Shown: positions 27,052 to 36,011, counted from the stretch's first letter. The stretch: DNA of 39,157 bases from Deltaproteobacteria bacterium (GCA_016213015.1 JACRCE010000039.1:1-39157); one strand, 5' to 3'. The notes: generated from the letters alone by a model not told the origin. Numbers and translations are program-made.

Positions 27052-27080
27052 CACAATATACGACCGAACCACGGGTGACA

Positions 27081-27296
27081 ATGGACATAGAGATAGAGTT
27101 GGAATGTGGGCACTGCGGAGTGAGCTTCAACGAGAGTTTTGAAGGGCTGTCCCACGGCAGGTTTTTGAAATGCCCGGTATGTTTTTCGGCCTCGCTCCTG
27201 ATCAAGGGCGAGTGCCTTGTCGAGCGAAAGATTTTGCATGACAAAGCCGGATCTTTGGTGTATAGTCAAAACATAGAATCCAAGTTTAAGCCCTGA
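27081..27296 (+). CDS. Small zinc-ribbon-like protein
   Basis: MDIEIELECGHCGVSFNESFEGLSHGRFLKCPVCFSASLL, two CxxC pairs. The ORF track starts at GTG 27075. Confidence 0.6.
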   Translation: MDIEIELECGHCGVSFNESFEGLSHGRFLKCPVCFSASLLIKGECLVERKILHDKAGSLVYSQNIESKFKP

Positions 27297-27308
27297 TAGA
27301 GAGGGTCC

Positions 27309-27446
27309 TTGCGGCAAATCGAAGCGCCGGCAGGATCTTTAAAGACGACCAAGGGTATTAAGTCCCACCGTAACAATAGTTCTTCTATATTTTTTTCTCC
27401 TGCCTTAAAGCCGCTTTAAGACGCCCGGCGCTTCGATTTGCCGCAA
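27309..27446. repeat. 138-bp intergenic element bounded by 22-bp perfect inverted repeats
   Basis: TTGCGGCAAATCGAAGCGCCGG (27309-27330) and CCGGCGCTTCGATTTGCCGCAA (27425-27446). Confidence 0.85.
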
Positions 27447-27508
27447 CCTACCTTTCTTGAAAGACCGGTTATTGGCTTCTTGATGACCGCTTCCATATCG
27501 TATAACCC

Positions 27509-28906
27509 ATGAAAAACTTTGCCGCCATAGTCCTTGCCGCGGGCAAGGGCACTCGCATGAAATCCGCGTTGCCTAAGGTGCTCCACCCTGTGGCCGGCGC
27601 GCCCATGATAGATTACCCGATTTCCGCGCTTTCCTCTCTTGCGCCTGAGCGGGTCGTAGTGGTGGTTGGTTATTGCCGGGACGAGGTGCAAGGCGCGCTT
27701 GCCTCAAGGAGGGTAAGTTTCGCGGTGCAGGCATCTCAACGCGGCACGGGCCACGCCGTGCTTTGCGGCCTCAACCCGCTCGCGGGCTTCAAAGGAGACG
27801 TGCTCATCCTTTCCGGCGACGTGCCGCTTATAACCGGAGCAACGCTCAAGGCGTTTTTGAAGTTTCACAGGAGACGCGGCGCGAAGCGGCCGGTGGTCTC
27901 TCTCATCACAATGATGCTTGCAAACCCGTCCGGTTACGGCAGGGTTGTAAGGAACGAAGACGGCGCAGTGGTTGCCGTTGTCGAGGACAAGGACTGCGAC
28001 GTTGAACAGAAGAAAATAAACGAAGTCAACAGCGGCATTTATCTCGTTGACGCCGATTTTCTCTCCGCCGGCATAAAAAAGCTCGGCACGAAGAACGCCC
28101 AAGGCGAATACTATCTGCCTGATCTCATTTCAATTGCCGCGCGCTCCGGGCATGGTGTTTCCGCGCTCACGCACCTTGACCCTCAGGAGGTAATGGGCAT
28201 CAACAACCGCGTCGAGCTTGCGACCGCCAACCGCGTGATGCGGATGAGGACGCTTAATAGGCTCATGCTCTCAGGCGTCAGCGTCGTTGACCCGGAGGCA
28301 ACCTATATAGACTCGACGGTAAAGATAGGCATGGATACCGTAATACATCCCGGTGTGCATATTACCGGCAAGACCTTCATAGGCTCAAGGTGTTCAATAG
28401 AGGCGGGCGCCATGATACACGACTCTATAATCGGTGAGGCGTCAACGATAAAGGCCTACAGCGTCATCGAGTCAACAAAGGCTGGCAAGGCCGTCGTCAT
28501 TGGGCCGTTTGCGCGCCTGCGTCCCGGGGCCCGTCTTTCGGAAGGGGTACGCATAGGCAACTTCGTTGAGGTCAAAAAGAGCGTCATGGGCAAAGGCTCC
28601 AAGGCCAACCACCTGAGCTACATAGGCGACGCGGTGATAGGCTCCGGCGTGAACATCGGGGCCGGCACCATCACCTGCAACTACGACGGCGTAAGCAAGC
28701 ACCTGACGCGGATAGGAGACCGCGCCTTCATAGGGAGCGACACCCAGCTCGTTGCGCCGGTCAAGGTCGGCAAGGGCGCGTACGTCGGCTCAGGGACCAC
28801 GGTAACAAGGAACGTGCCCCCGGGCGCGCTCGTCATCACCCGCGCCGATGAGCGGGTGATCGAGGGATGGGCGGATAAGAAGATGATGAAAAAAAGCAAG
28901 GGGTAG
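27509..28906 (+). CDS. glmU: Bifunctional UDP-GlcNAc pyrophosphorylase / glucosamine-1-phosphate N-acetyltransferase
   Basis: VLAAGKGTRMKSALPKVLHPVAG, GTGHAVLCG, left-handed beta-helix repeats and NFVEVKKSVMGKGSKANHLSYIGDAVIG. Confidence 0.97.
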   Translation: MKNFAAIVLAAGKGTRMKSALPKVLHPVAGAPMIDYPISALSSLAPERVVVVVGYCRDEVQGALASRRVSFAVQASQRGTGHAVLCGLNPLAGFKGDVLILSGDVPLITGATLKAFLKFHRRRGAKRPVVSLITMMLANPSGYGRVVRNEDGAVVAVVEDKDCDVEQKKINEVNSGIYLVDADFLSAGIKKLGTKNAQGEYYLPDLISIAARSGHGVSALTHLDPQEVMGINNRVELATANRVMRMRTLNRLMLSGVSVVDPEATYIDSTVKIGMDTVIHPGVHITGKTFIGSRCSIEAGAMIHDSIIGEASTIKAYSVIESTKAGKAVVIGPFARLRPGARLSEGVRIGNFVEVKKSVMGKGSKANHLSYIGDAVIGSGVNIGAGTITCNYDGVSKHLTRIGDRAFIGSDTQLVAPVKVGKGAYVGSGTTVTRNVPPGALVITRADERVIEGWADKKMMKKSKG

Positions 28907-28952
28907 GCGGCGAGAGAGAGATACTGAGAAGGAAACTAAAAGAAGACACTAT

Positions 28953-29297
28953 CAGGCCGCCTCAAGCCGCGCATCTGCTTTGTTGTCTCCCCCGATAAAA
29001 ACATTCGGGGGGCAGGCTGTGCTCAGAACTCGACGTACATACAGAGTACGCCTCGTTCTTCGCAACTTCCCATTGCATTGTGCTTCGCACGCAATGGGAA
29101 CCCTGCCGCCTCGCATCCGCACCTTTTGTAAAATCATGCCGTCGTTACGCCGGCATGATTTTATCGGCAAGGATTAGAAGATGTCTCTTTTAAGCTCGCC
29201 TTGTTGCGAGGAAGTCGGCGAGCAACCGATGAGCGGCCTTTGTCATTTTTGGGTTTTGTAATACCAATCGTCATAAAGACGATTGGTATTACCGGCA
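28953..29297. repeat. Composite repeat block with at least five hairpins upstream of the GHKL gene (copy B)
   Basis: CCCCCGA/TCGGGGG (28989-29011), TTCCCATTGC/GCAATGGGAA (29067-29100), TAAAATCATGCCG/CGGCATGATTTTA (29129-29163), GCTCGCC/GGCGAGC (29194-29223), TAATACCAATCGTC/GACGATTGGTATTA (29259-29291). Confidence 0.85.
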
Positions 29298-29330
29298 GGG
29301 GATCTACACGAGAATGTCATTAAAAGAATA

Positions 29331-31142
29331 ATGACCATGAAGAAGCCTGAAATCAACAAGATACCCACGGTAATAGACGCCAAAAGCGCGTTGGATATGT
29401 TTGGCAAGAGTTATCGCGTTGATCATGTCAAAGGTCTTGCCGAGTGGCTAAAAAACTCAGTGGACGCTTATCGGCGAGATGGCTTTGCACAGGGAAAACA
29501 TACTCCTGATTCGGAGCAAGTCATTCTTATACGATTTCGAGACAGGACAAAAACAGAGCCTATCAGATTTGAATGTATAGATTTTTCCGGCACTACACGC
29601 GACGCTATCATAAATAATTTTATGAGGTGGTTCGACATGATGGCCGCCAAGCGGGGTTTAAAGGAGTTAAAAGTTTACGGCGGCCACGGCAATGGCGGCA
29701 AGTTTTATATGCGGCAAATGTTTGAAACAAGCCGTCTCCTTACTTACCGCGATGGCAGGTTAAGCATCTTCGGTTTTGACAAGGATAAAGACTACGGATT
29801 TCTTGAAGGGTTTGATGATATAAAGGTCGCGCCGAAAGAGGCGCTGAAATTAGCGGCAATTGATGATTTGACGCCAAGACTTCCTCCTGTCATTCAGGAG
29901 AGGATTGAGCGCGGCGATATTCGTTTTACCGTCGTAAGCGGCGCTAAACCTCAGGCGGTGGGCGCAAAAAAATACAACAATATGCTTGACAGATTGCGGG
30001 TTCACCCGCAATCACGAAATATCATTCAGACTGCGCTCGTATACGGTGTATCGGATGATGGCGCATTAAATCGGCTCGAACCAGAGGTTATAAAACCAAA
30101 AGCGGATTTTGAAGGGCCGTTCATATCAGAGATTCCTGACCGGTTGCCCTGCGGCAATGAATATGTTTTTCTTGCCAATGACAAATTTGCGAAAGGGAAA
30201 CTGACGCTCCATACCTCGGAAGAGCCGTTCGACCGCAATGGCGACAACGCCGCCCTGAACTGCATCAGTTTCAAGAGCAAGGGCATCGGAACTATCGCCG
30301 CGTATAACATATCCGACCTTGGAGGCACTCTAAGGAATCATGAAGTGATAGAGTTTATTTACGGCGAGTGCGAATGCCCTATACTCGAAGACCCTGCTTT
30401 TGACTTGGTTCAAAATGATCGGGAACATCTGGTAAAGTCCGACATCTCCGATGCCTTGCTCCGGTGGATCTGCGATAAAGTCAACGATGTGACCGATAAG
30501 ATGGTGGAGCGCTCTGAGCGTGAGCAGCAGCAGGAAGACCTTAGAAAATCATCCGAGTTTAATGATTTTCTCAATAAGTGGATGAACAAGTTTATGGATG
30601 AGGTTATGAGCGACATCTTAACCGGAACGAATCCAGGCGACGTTGGCGGTCTTGGCGAAGGAGACGGAATCGGCAAGGGCAGCGCAAACAAGACTGCGGA
30701 AAAGGGCGGTATTAGCGCCAAGGGAAGCGGGTCCGGGGATAAAAAAACGAAAGGCTTCACGCATACGCGCATATTACTTTCTAATGTAGACGACGACCCC
30801 CTGCATCCCGGAAAAACGGTTATCGGCGAACCGGAACATCCGCTTGTTTTCCAACGCGACGAGGATGAGCCAAAGAACATTTATTGGATCAATACCCGTT
30901 CTCCGGTTGCGTCCAAGATTCGCGTATTGGATAAATTAGACGATGGACACGAGAGTCCGCGTTGGAAAGAATATCTGCTTCATCGGCAAGTCGAAATATG
31001 TCTTAAACAAAGAATCAAAGAATTGATAAGACACAACGCGCAGGTGTCCGCCAAAGAAATTAATAATAAAATTGACGAAATTTACAGGAAGGTGTACAAA
31101 ACAGCGTCTGACGAACTCGACAAATATCTCTTTCAAGGATAA
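29331..31142 (+). CDS. GHKL-type (Hsp90/MutL/MORC-like) ATPase with C-terminal uncharacterised region
   Basis: N-box-like LAEWLKNSVDAYRR (ExxxNxxDA), degenerate G1 IDFSGTT, G2-like YGGHGNGGKFYM. The ORF-track start at 29283 lies in the hairpin; ATG 29331 or 29337 is more likely. Confidence 0.75.
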   Translation: MTMKKPEINKIPTVIDAKSALDMFGKSYRVDHVKGLAEWLKNSVDAYRRDGFAQGKHTPDSEQVILIRFRDRTKTEPIRFECIDFSGTTRDAIINNFMRWFDMMAAKRGLKELKVYGGHGNGGKFYMRQMFETSRLLTYRDGRLSIFGFDKDKDYGFLEGFDDIKVAPKEALKLAAIDDLTPRLPPVIQERIERGDIRFTVVSGAKPQAVGAKKYNNMLDRLRVHPQSRNIIQTALVYGVSDDGALNRLEPEVIKPKADFEGPFISEIPDRLPCGNEYVFLANDKFAKGKLTLHTSEEPFDRNGDNAALNCISFKSKGIGTIAAYNISDLGGTLRNHEVIEFIYGECECPILEDPAFDLVQNDREHLVKSDISDALLRWICDKVNDVTDKMVERSEREQQQEDLRKSSEFNDFLNKWMNKFMDEVMSDILTGTNPGDVGGLGEGDGIGKGSANKTAEKGGISAKGSGSGDKKTKGFTHTRILLSNVDDDPLHPGKTVIGEPEHPLVFQRDEDEPKNIYWINTRSPVASKIRVLDKLDDGHESPRWKEYLLHRQVEICLKQRIKELIRHNAQVSAKEINNKIDEIYRKVYKTASDELDKYLFQG

Positions 31143-31188
31143 CTTCACTCGCTTGCGCGGGTATTTATAAAAACGAGGTCAGATAACC

Positions 31189-33009
31189 ATGTGCGGCATA
31201 GTCGGATACGCGGGAAGCAGGAACGCGGCTGAGGTGCTTTTTGACGGCCTCAAAAAACTCGAGTACCGGGGGTACGATTCGTCCGGCGTGGCCGTGCTTA
31301 ATGAAGGCGGCATGGAACTGAGGAGGAGCGTCGGCAAGCTAAAGGCGCTTGAAGCGGAGCTTTCCAAAAGGCCGGTTGCAGGGCACGTCGGCATAGGGCA
31401 CACACGCTGGGCCACCCACGGCAGGCCGACCGAGGAGAACGCGCACCCGCACGTCGAGGCAGGGGTTGCCGTTGTGCATAACGGCATCATCGAAAACTAT
31501 CTGTCTTTGCGGGAGGAGCTTAAAAAAGAAGGCGCGGTCTTCAAGTCCGAGACGGACACCGAGTGCCTTACGCACCTCATATCGAGGGAGATGAAAAAGG
31601 GGCTTTGCCTTGAGGACGCGGTGCGCGAGGCGATAAGGCGCGTCAAGGGCACGTATGCCCTTGCGGTCATAAGCGTGACAGAGCCGGAGAGGATCGTCGC
31701 GGCGAGGATGGAGTGCCCATTGATGATCGGCCTCGGTGAGGGCGAGAATATAATCTCATCCGACATAACGGCTGTGCTCAACATTACCCGCAAGGCCATA
31801 TTCCTCAAGGACCACGAGATGGCCGTCATCACGAGCGACAAGGCCGAGATAACCACCTTTGACGGGGACAGCGTAACAAGGCAGGCCACGGTAGTTGACT
31901 GGAGCCCCATAATGGCGGAGAAGGGCGGGTACCGCCACTTCATGCTCAAGGAGATTTACGAGCAACCGAGGGCAATAACCGACACCTTCAGGGGCTTGAT
32001 CGCCGAGGAGGCCGGAGACGTGTTTCTGAACGGCTTCGACGTGCCGCTCATGGACATCGAGCGGGTATACATCACGGCCTGCGGCACTTCGTGGCACGCC
32101 GCTCTTGTAGGCAAATATATATTCGAGGAGTTTTTCAGGATACCGACCGAGGTTGACCTTGCCTCCGAGTTCCGTTATAGGAATCCGCTGGTCAACAAAA
32201 AATCGCTCGTGCTCGCCATATCTCAGTCCGGCGAGACCGCGGACACGCTTGCCGCGATAAAAGAGGTTAAAAGACGCGGCGCGTCAACCATCGCGGTCTG
32301 CAACGTGATGGAATCGTCCCTAACGAGGGAGTGCGACTGGTCTTTTATGACGCACGCCGGGCCTGAGATAGGCGTGGCCTCCACAAAGGCGTTTACGACC
32401 CAGCTCGTCGCGTTATTTCTCCTTGGGCTGTGCTTCGGCAGGCGCACGGGCAAGGTCAGCGCCGAGACCGGGGTCGAACTTATACAGGAGCTTGTCCGGC
32501 TTGCCAAGAAGATGGACAGATGCCTTGAGCAGAACTTCATGGTCGAGGCGATAGCGAAAAGATATTTTCACTGCTCGGACTTCATCTACCTTGGCAGGGG
32601 ACATAACTTTCCCATAGCCCTCGAGGGCGCGTTGAAGCTCAAGGAGATATCGTACATCCACGCGGAAGGCTACGCCGCCGGAGAGATGAAGCACGGCCCC
32701 ATAGCCCTTATTGACGAGGACATGCCGGTCGTGGCCATTGCGCCGCTCGACCAGAGTTATTCAAAGATGCTCGGCAACATGGAGGAGGTCAAGGCAAGGG
32801 GCGGCAGGATCATCGCCCTTGTAAACGACGGGGACACGGAGGCGTCAGGCCGGGCCGACGACGTGATCCGCGTGCCATCGGCGCCGGCGCACCTTACGCC
32901 GATACTCATGTCAATACCGCTCCAACTCCTTGCGTATCACATTGCCGTGCTGAAGGGCACTGACATCGACCAGCCGCGAAACCTTGCAAAGAGCGTTACC
33001 GTAGAATGA
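31189..33009 (+). CDS. glmS: Glutamine--fructose-6-phosphate aminotransferase (isomerizing)
   Basis: MCGIVGYAGSRNAAEVLFDGLKKLEYRGYDSSG, TRWATHGRPTEENAHPH, two SIS domains, C-terminal AKSVTVE. Confidence 0.98.
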   Translation: MCGIVGYAGSRNAAEVLFDGLKKLEYRGYDSSGVAVLNEGGMELRRSVGKLKALEAELSKRPVAGHVGIGHTRWATHGRPTEENAHPHVEAGVAVVHNGIIENYLSLREELKKEGAVFKSETDTECLTHLISREMKKGLCLEDAVREAIRRVKGTYALAVISVTEPERIVAARMECPLMIGLGEGENIISSDITAVLNITRKAIFLKDHEMAVITSDKAEITTFDGDSVTRQATVVDWSPIMAEKGGYRHFMLKEIYEQPRAITDTFRGLIAEEAGDVFLNGFDVPLMDIERVYITACGTSWHAALVGKYIFEEFFRIPTEVDLASEFRYRNPLVNKKSLVLAISQSGETADTLAAIKEVKRRGASTIAVCNVMESSLTRECDWSFMTHAGPEIGVASTKAFTTQLVALFLLGLCFGRRTGKVSAETGVELIQELVRLAKKMDRCLEQNFMVEAIAKRYFHCSDFIYLGRGHNFPIALEGALKLKEISYIHAEGYAAGEMKHGPIALIDEDMPVVAIAPLDQSYSKMLGNMEEVKARGGRIIALVNDGDTEASGRADDVIRVPSAPAHLTPILMSIPLQLLAYHIAVLKGTDIDQPRNLAKSVTVE

Positions 33010-33025
33010 CCCATACCGCGCAAAC

Positions 33026-33631
33026 ATGCCGCCATTAACCCCGTATTATCCGCTCATACTCGCCGCGTATCTGCTCGGCTCAATCCCGACCGGAGTCGTG
33101 GTTGCGCGACTATTCGGCGGGGTAGACCCAAGGAAGACCGGCAGCGGCAACATCGGCGCAACCAACGTAGGAAGGAGCGCGGGCAAGGCCGCCGGGATTG
33201 TAACGCTCATCGGCGACGCGCTGAAGGGCGCGGCCCCGGCGCTTGCGGCCTTGTATCTGCAACCTGACCCCGCGTTCGTGTCCATCGTCGGCTTTGCCGC
33301 GTTTGCCGGGCATCTGTTTCCGGTGTTCCTTGGCTTCAAAGGCGGCAAAGGGGTTGCAACGGCCTGCGGCGTGATGCTCGTGGTCTCTCCAATTGCAACC
33401 CTTATCGCCATCGGGGTCTTTGTCCTGCTCGCGGCCATTGGGCGCTACGTGTCCGTCGCCTCAATAACCGCGGCAATCGCCCTGCCGATCATTCTGGCCC
33501 TGCTTCCGGGCAAGGCCGCGTTTGTGCCGCTCGGCGCGGCAATATGCGTCTTTATAATCATCAAGCACCACGAGAACATCAAAAGGCTTATGCAGGGGAG
33601 GGAAAACAAGATAGGTGGGAAGAAGGGCTGA
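33026..33631 (+). CDS. plsY: Acyl-phosphate glycerol-3-phosphate acyltransferase
   Basis: YLLGSIPTGVVVARLFGGVDPRKTGSGNIGATNVGR, GHLFPVFLGFKGGKGVAT, IIIKHHENIKRLMQGRENKIG. Confidence 0.97.
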   Translation: MPPLTPYYPLILAAYLLGSIPTGVVVARLFGGVDPRKTGSGNIGATNVGRSAGKAAGIVTLIGDALKGAAPALAALYLQPDPAFVSIVGFAAFAGHLFPVFLGFKGGKGVATACGVMLVVSPIATLIAIGVFVLLAAIGRYVSVASITAAIALPIILALLPGKAAFVPLGAAICVFIIIKHHENIKRLMQGRENKIGGKKG

Positions 33632-33671
33632 TGGCGGGCGAGGGTCCTTTAAGTCGGGTCCTTCAGCCCTT
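33623..33671. other. Convergent gene-end hairpin containing both stop codons
   Basis: AAGGGCTGA (33623-33631, plsY end) pairs with TCAGCCCTT (33663-33671, PilZ gene end). Confidence 0.7.
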
Positions 33672-34037
33672 ATCCACCCATTCCCTTATCTTTCGTCTTG
33701 TCTCGTCGTCGAGGTTGACGAATTCAAGCCCCATGCCCGGTTCGGTTTTGAGCGTGGGGTCGAACTCCCTTCGCCAGACCACGCGGCACAGGCTCTTTAT
33801 GGTAATGCCGGCCTCCTTTACGTCGCAGGTTATCTCGAACTCGTCGCCTAAGCAGCGCGGGCTGACCGAGGCGATGAACATGCCGTTCGGGCCGATTATC
33901 TTTGCATAGCCGAAGAAGACGTTTTTCCCGGCCTCGCCTATTACCTTGGTAACGAGCAGTTGGCGTCTTAAGCCGCGCCTCCTGTCTTTCCTCAGAAGCA
34001 CGTATTCGTTGTCCTTACCGTCTTTACCACTTGCCAT
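33663..34037 (-). CDS. PilZ-like domain protein
   Basis: KDRRRGLRRQL (RxxxR-like) followed by AKIIGPNGMFIAS and VVWRREFDPTLKTEPGMGLEFVNLDDETRRKIREW. Confidence 0.75.
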   Translation of the reverse strand: MASGKDGKDNEYVLLRKDRRRGLRRQLLVTKVIGEAGKNVFFGYAKIIGPNGMFIASVSPRCLGDEFEITCDVKEAGITIKSLCRVVWRREFDPTLKTEPGMGLEFVNLDDETRRKIREWVDKG

Positions 34038-34554
34038 AATGGATGATCTCCCCTAATGGCTTCCTTGTCTTGTTCTCCTTGACGAGTTGGGCCAACGGAT
34101 ACCCGATAGCTATGAGCGCCACGACCTCTATAGGCTCCGGGATGCCGAGTATCCCCTTTACGGCATCGGCGTCAATGGCCGCGATCCAGCAGGCGCCGAG
34201 ACCCTCGGCGGTCGCAACGGCTATCATCTCCGTAACGGCTATCGTTGTGTCAACCCATGCGTAGTTTACGTTGTCCGTCTTTCTGACCCATGCCTTTTGA
34301 GGTTCGGCGCAGGCAACGAGCATGATTGGCGCGGACTTATGCCCATCCTTCATAAGCGCCGTGTCCAGTTGGGCGCGGTCTTTCTTTTCGACCACTACGA
34401 ACTGCCACGGCTGGCGGTTTGCCGCGCTCTGCGCCCTGTTGAGCGCCATGATGAGACGCGCAAGCTTATCAGGCTCGATCGGCTTGTCCGCGAACTCGCG
34501 TACGCTCTTTCTGCGCTCGAACAACTCGTAAAAGTTTTTCAGTTTTTCGTCCAT
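34024..34554 (-). CDS. Nitroreductase family protein
   Basis: ERRKSVREFADKPIEPDKLARLIMALNRAQSAANRQPWQFVVV; GLGACWIAAID; IPEPIEVVALIAIGYP. Confidence 0.93.
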   Translation of the reverse strand: MDEKLKNFYELFERRKSVREFADKPIEPDKLARLIMALNRAQSAANRQPWQFVVVEKKDRAQLDTALMKDGHKSAPIMLVACAEPQKAWVRKTDNVNYAWVDTTIAVTEMIAVATAEGLGACWIAAIDADAVKGILGIPEPIEVVALIAIGYPLAQLVKENKTRKPLGEIIHYGKW

Positions 34555-34573
34555 AAGACCAGCCTCCTGATGG

Positions 34574-35479
34574 TCATATCAGCGCGTCAACAAACTCCCG
34601 CGCATCGAAGTCCTTTAGGTCCGAGGCGCTCTCGCCGACGCCGATGAGGCGAATCGGTATCTTCAACTCTCCGGCTATGGGCACGATTATGCCGCCCTTG
34701 GCCGTGCCGTCGAGCTTCGTTAGCGCAATGCCGGTAACGCCTATGGCCTCGTTGAAGAGCCGCGCCTGATTAAGCGCGTTTTGTCCGGTGGATGCGTCGA
34801 GCACAAGCAGGTTTTCATGCGGCGCGCCGGGCAGTTCCCTCCCGACGATGCGTTTGACCTTTTTAAGCTCCTCCACCAGATTCGTCTTCGTGTGCAGCCT
34901 GCCTGCGGTGTCGAGGATGAGGACGTCGCTCTTCCGGGATATTGCGGCGCGCACCGCGTCAAAGGCAATCGCACCGGGGTCTCCTCCATGCGCCTGTCTT
35001 ATGACCTGACAACCGACGCGCTCCCCCCACAGCTCAAGCTGTTCTATGGCCGCGGCGCGGAAGGTGTCGCCAGCGGCAAGGAGCACCGAGCGTCCCTCGG
35101 ACGTGTAGCGCGAGGCGAGTTTGCCGATGGTAGTGGTCTTGCCCACGCCGTTTACACCGAGCGCCATTATTACGAACGGAGAGGCGGTCGGCACAAGCGG
35201 CGCTTCTGCCTCCTTGAGTATCCTATAGATGGACGACCTTAGAAGCTCTTTAAGCCTTTCCGGGTCTTTCCCGGCGAATTGGCCCCTGAGTTCATCCACG
35301 ATTCTGCTTGAGGCGGCGACGCCTATGTCCGAGAGGATGAGCGACTCTTCGAGGTTTTCAAGTATCTCCTCCCTTGAAGCGCCTGAAAAGGCGGCCTCCA
35401 CGTTGCCCATTATGGCGTTATGGGTCCTTGCGAGTCCGGCCTTGAGGCTTGCAAGCCCGGCCTTTATGCCTTTGAACAT
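34574..35479 (-). CDS. ftsY: Signal recognition particle receptor FtsY
   Basis: GVNGVGKTTTIGKLA, LLAAGDTFRAAAIEQLELWGERV, ILDTAGRLHTKTNLVEELKK, TKLDGTAKGG. ORF-track extension to 35587 is probably not translated; MFKGIKAG at 35479 fits. Confidence 0.95.
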   Translation of the reverse strand: MFKGIKAGLASLKAGLARTHNAIMGNVEAAFSGASREEILENLEESLILSDIGVAASSRIVDELRGQFAGKDPERLKELLRSSIYRILKEAEAPLVPTASPFVIMALGVNGVGKTTTIGKLASRYTSEGRSVLLAAGDTFRAAAIEQLELWGERVGCQVIRQAHGGDPGAIAFDAVRAAISRKSDVLILDTAGRLHTKTNLVEELKKVKRIVGRELPGAPHENLLVLDASTGQNALNQARLFNEAIGVTGIALTKLDGTAKGGIIVPIAGELKIPIRLIGVGESASDLKDFDAREFVDALI

Positions 35480-35623
35480 CTTGACTTCTCCAGTCCTGTC
35501 GCAACCTATTTGTCGCTTGTTCGCGCTTTTGTTAAAGTAGCACATAAAGACCGCGCATGGAAAGCCTTTTGCCATTAGCCTCGGCAAACCTATTTCGGGT
35601 TATTAGATGACTGGTTCGATAAT

Positions 35624-35872
35624 ATGCCGGAGATGACCAAATCCATATTTTCAGGCAGATATGACCTGTTCCGCGCGCGGCTGATCGAGGCCCGCGAAAA
35701 AGCGGACTTGACGCAGGCCGACGTCGCTGCAAGGCTCGGCAAATTCCAGTCCTTTGTCTCCAAATATGAGCTTGGCGAACGAAGACTCGACGTCGTGGAA
35801 TTTCTGGACGTCGCAACGGCATTGGGCGTGGAGCCATGCAAGATTCTCATGGAACTTCAGAAAGTCAAATGA
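35624..35872 (+). CDS. XRE-family HTH transcriptional regulator
   Basis: RLIEAREKADLTQADVAARLGKFQSFVSKYELGERRLDVVEFLDVATALGV. Confidence 0.88.
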   Translation: MPEMTKSIFSGRYDLFRARLIEAREKADLTQADVAARLGKFQSFVSKYELGERRLDVVEFLDVATALGVEPCKILMELQKVK

Positions 35873-36011
35873 TATGCTTCATCAAGCAGTGTCCAGCCTT
35901 GTCCTTACGCATCGGGTCTTTTCGCGTCGAACCCATCAAGTGATACTCAATTGAGAGACGTCTGAGGTTTCTATCAAACCGCGGCAAACCGCGGCAAACC
36001 GTGGGTGTCCC

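Noticed and set aside
31143-31188. glmS ribozyme upstream of glmS
   Set aside because: Only 46 nt separate the GHKL stop and the glmS start; too short for the ribozyme core.
35976-36005. CRISPR-like array
   Set aside because: Three adjacent 10-bp units without spacers; no cas genes in the window.
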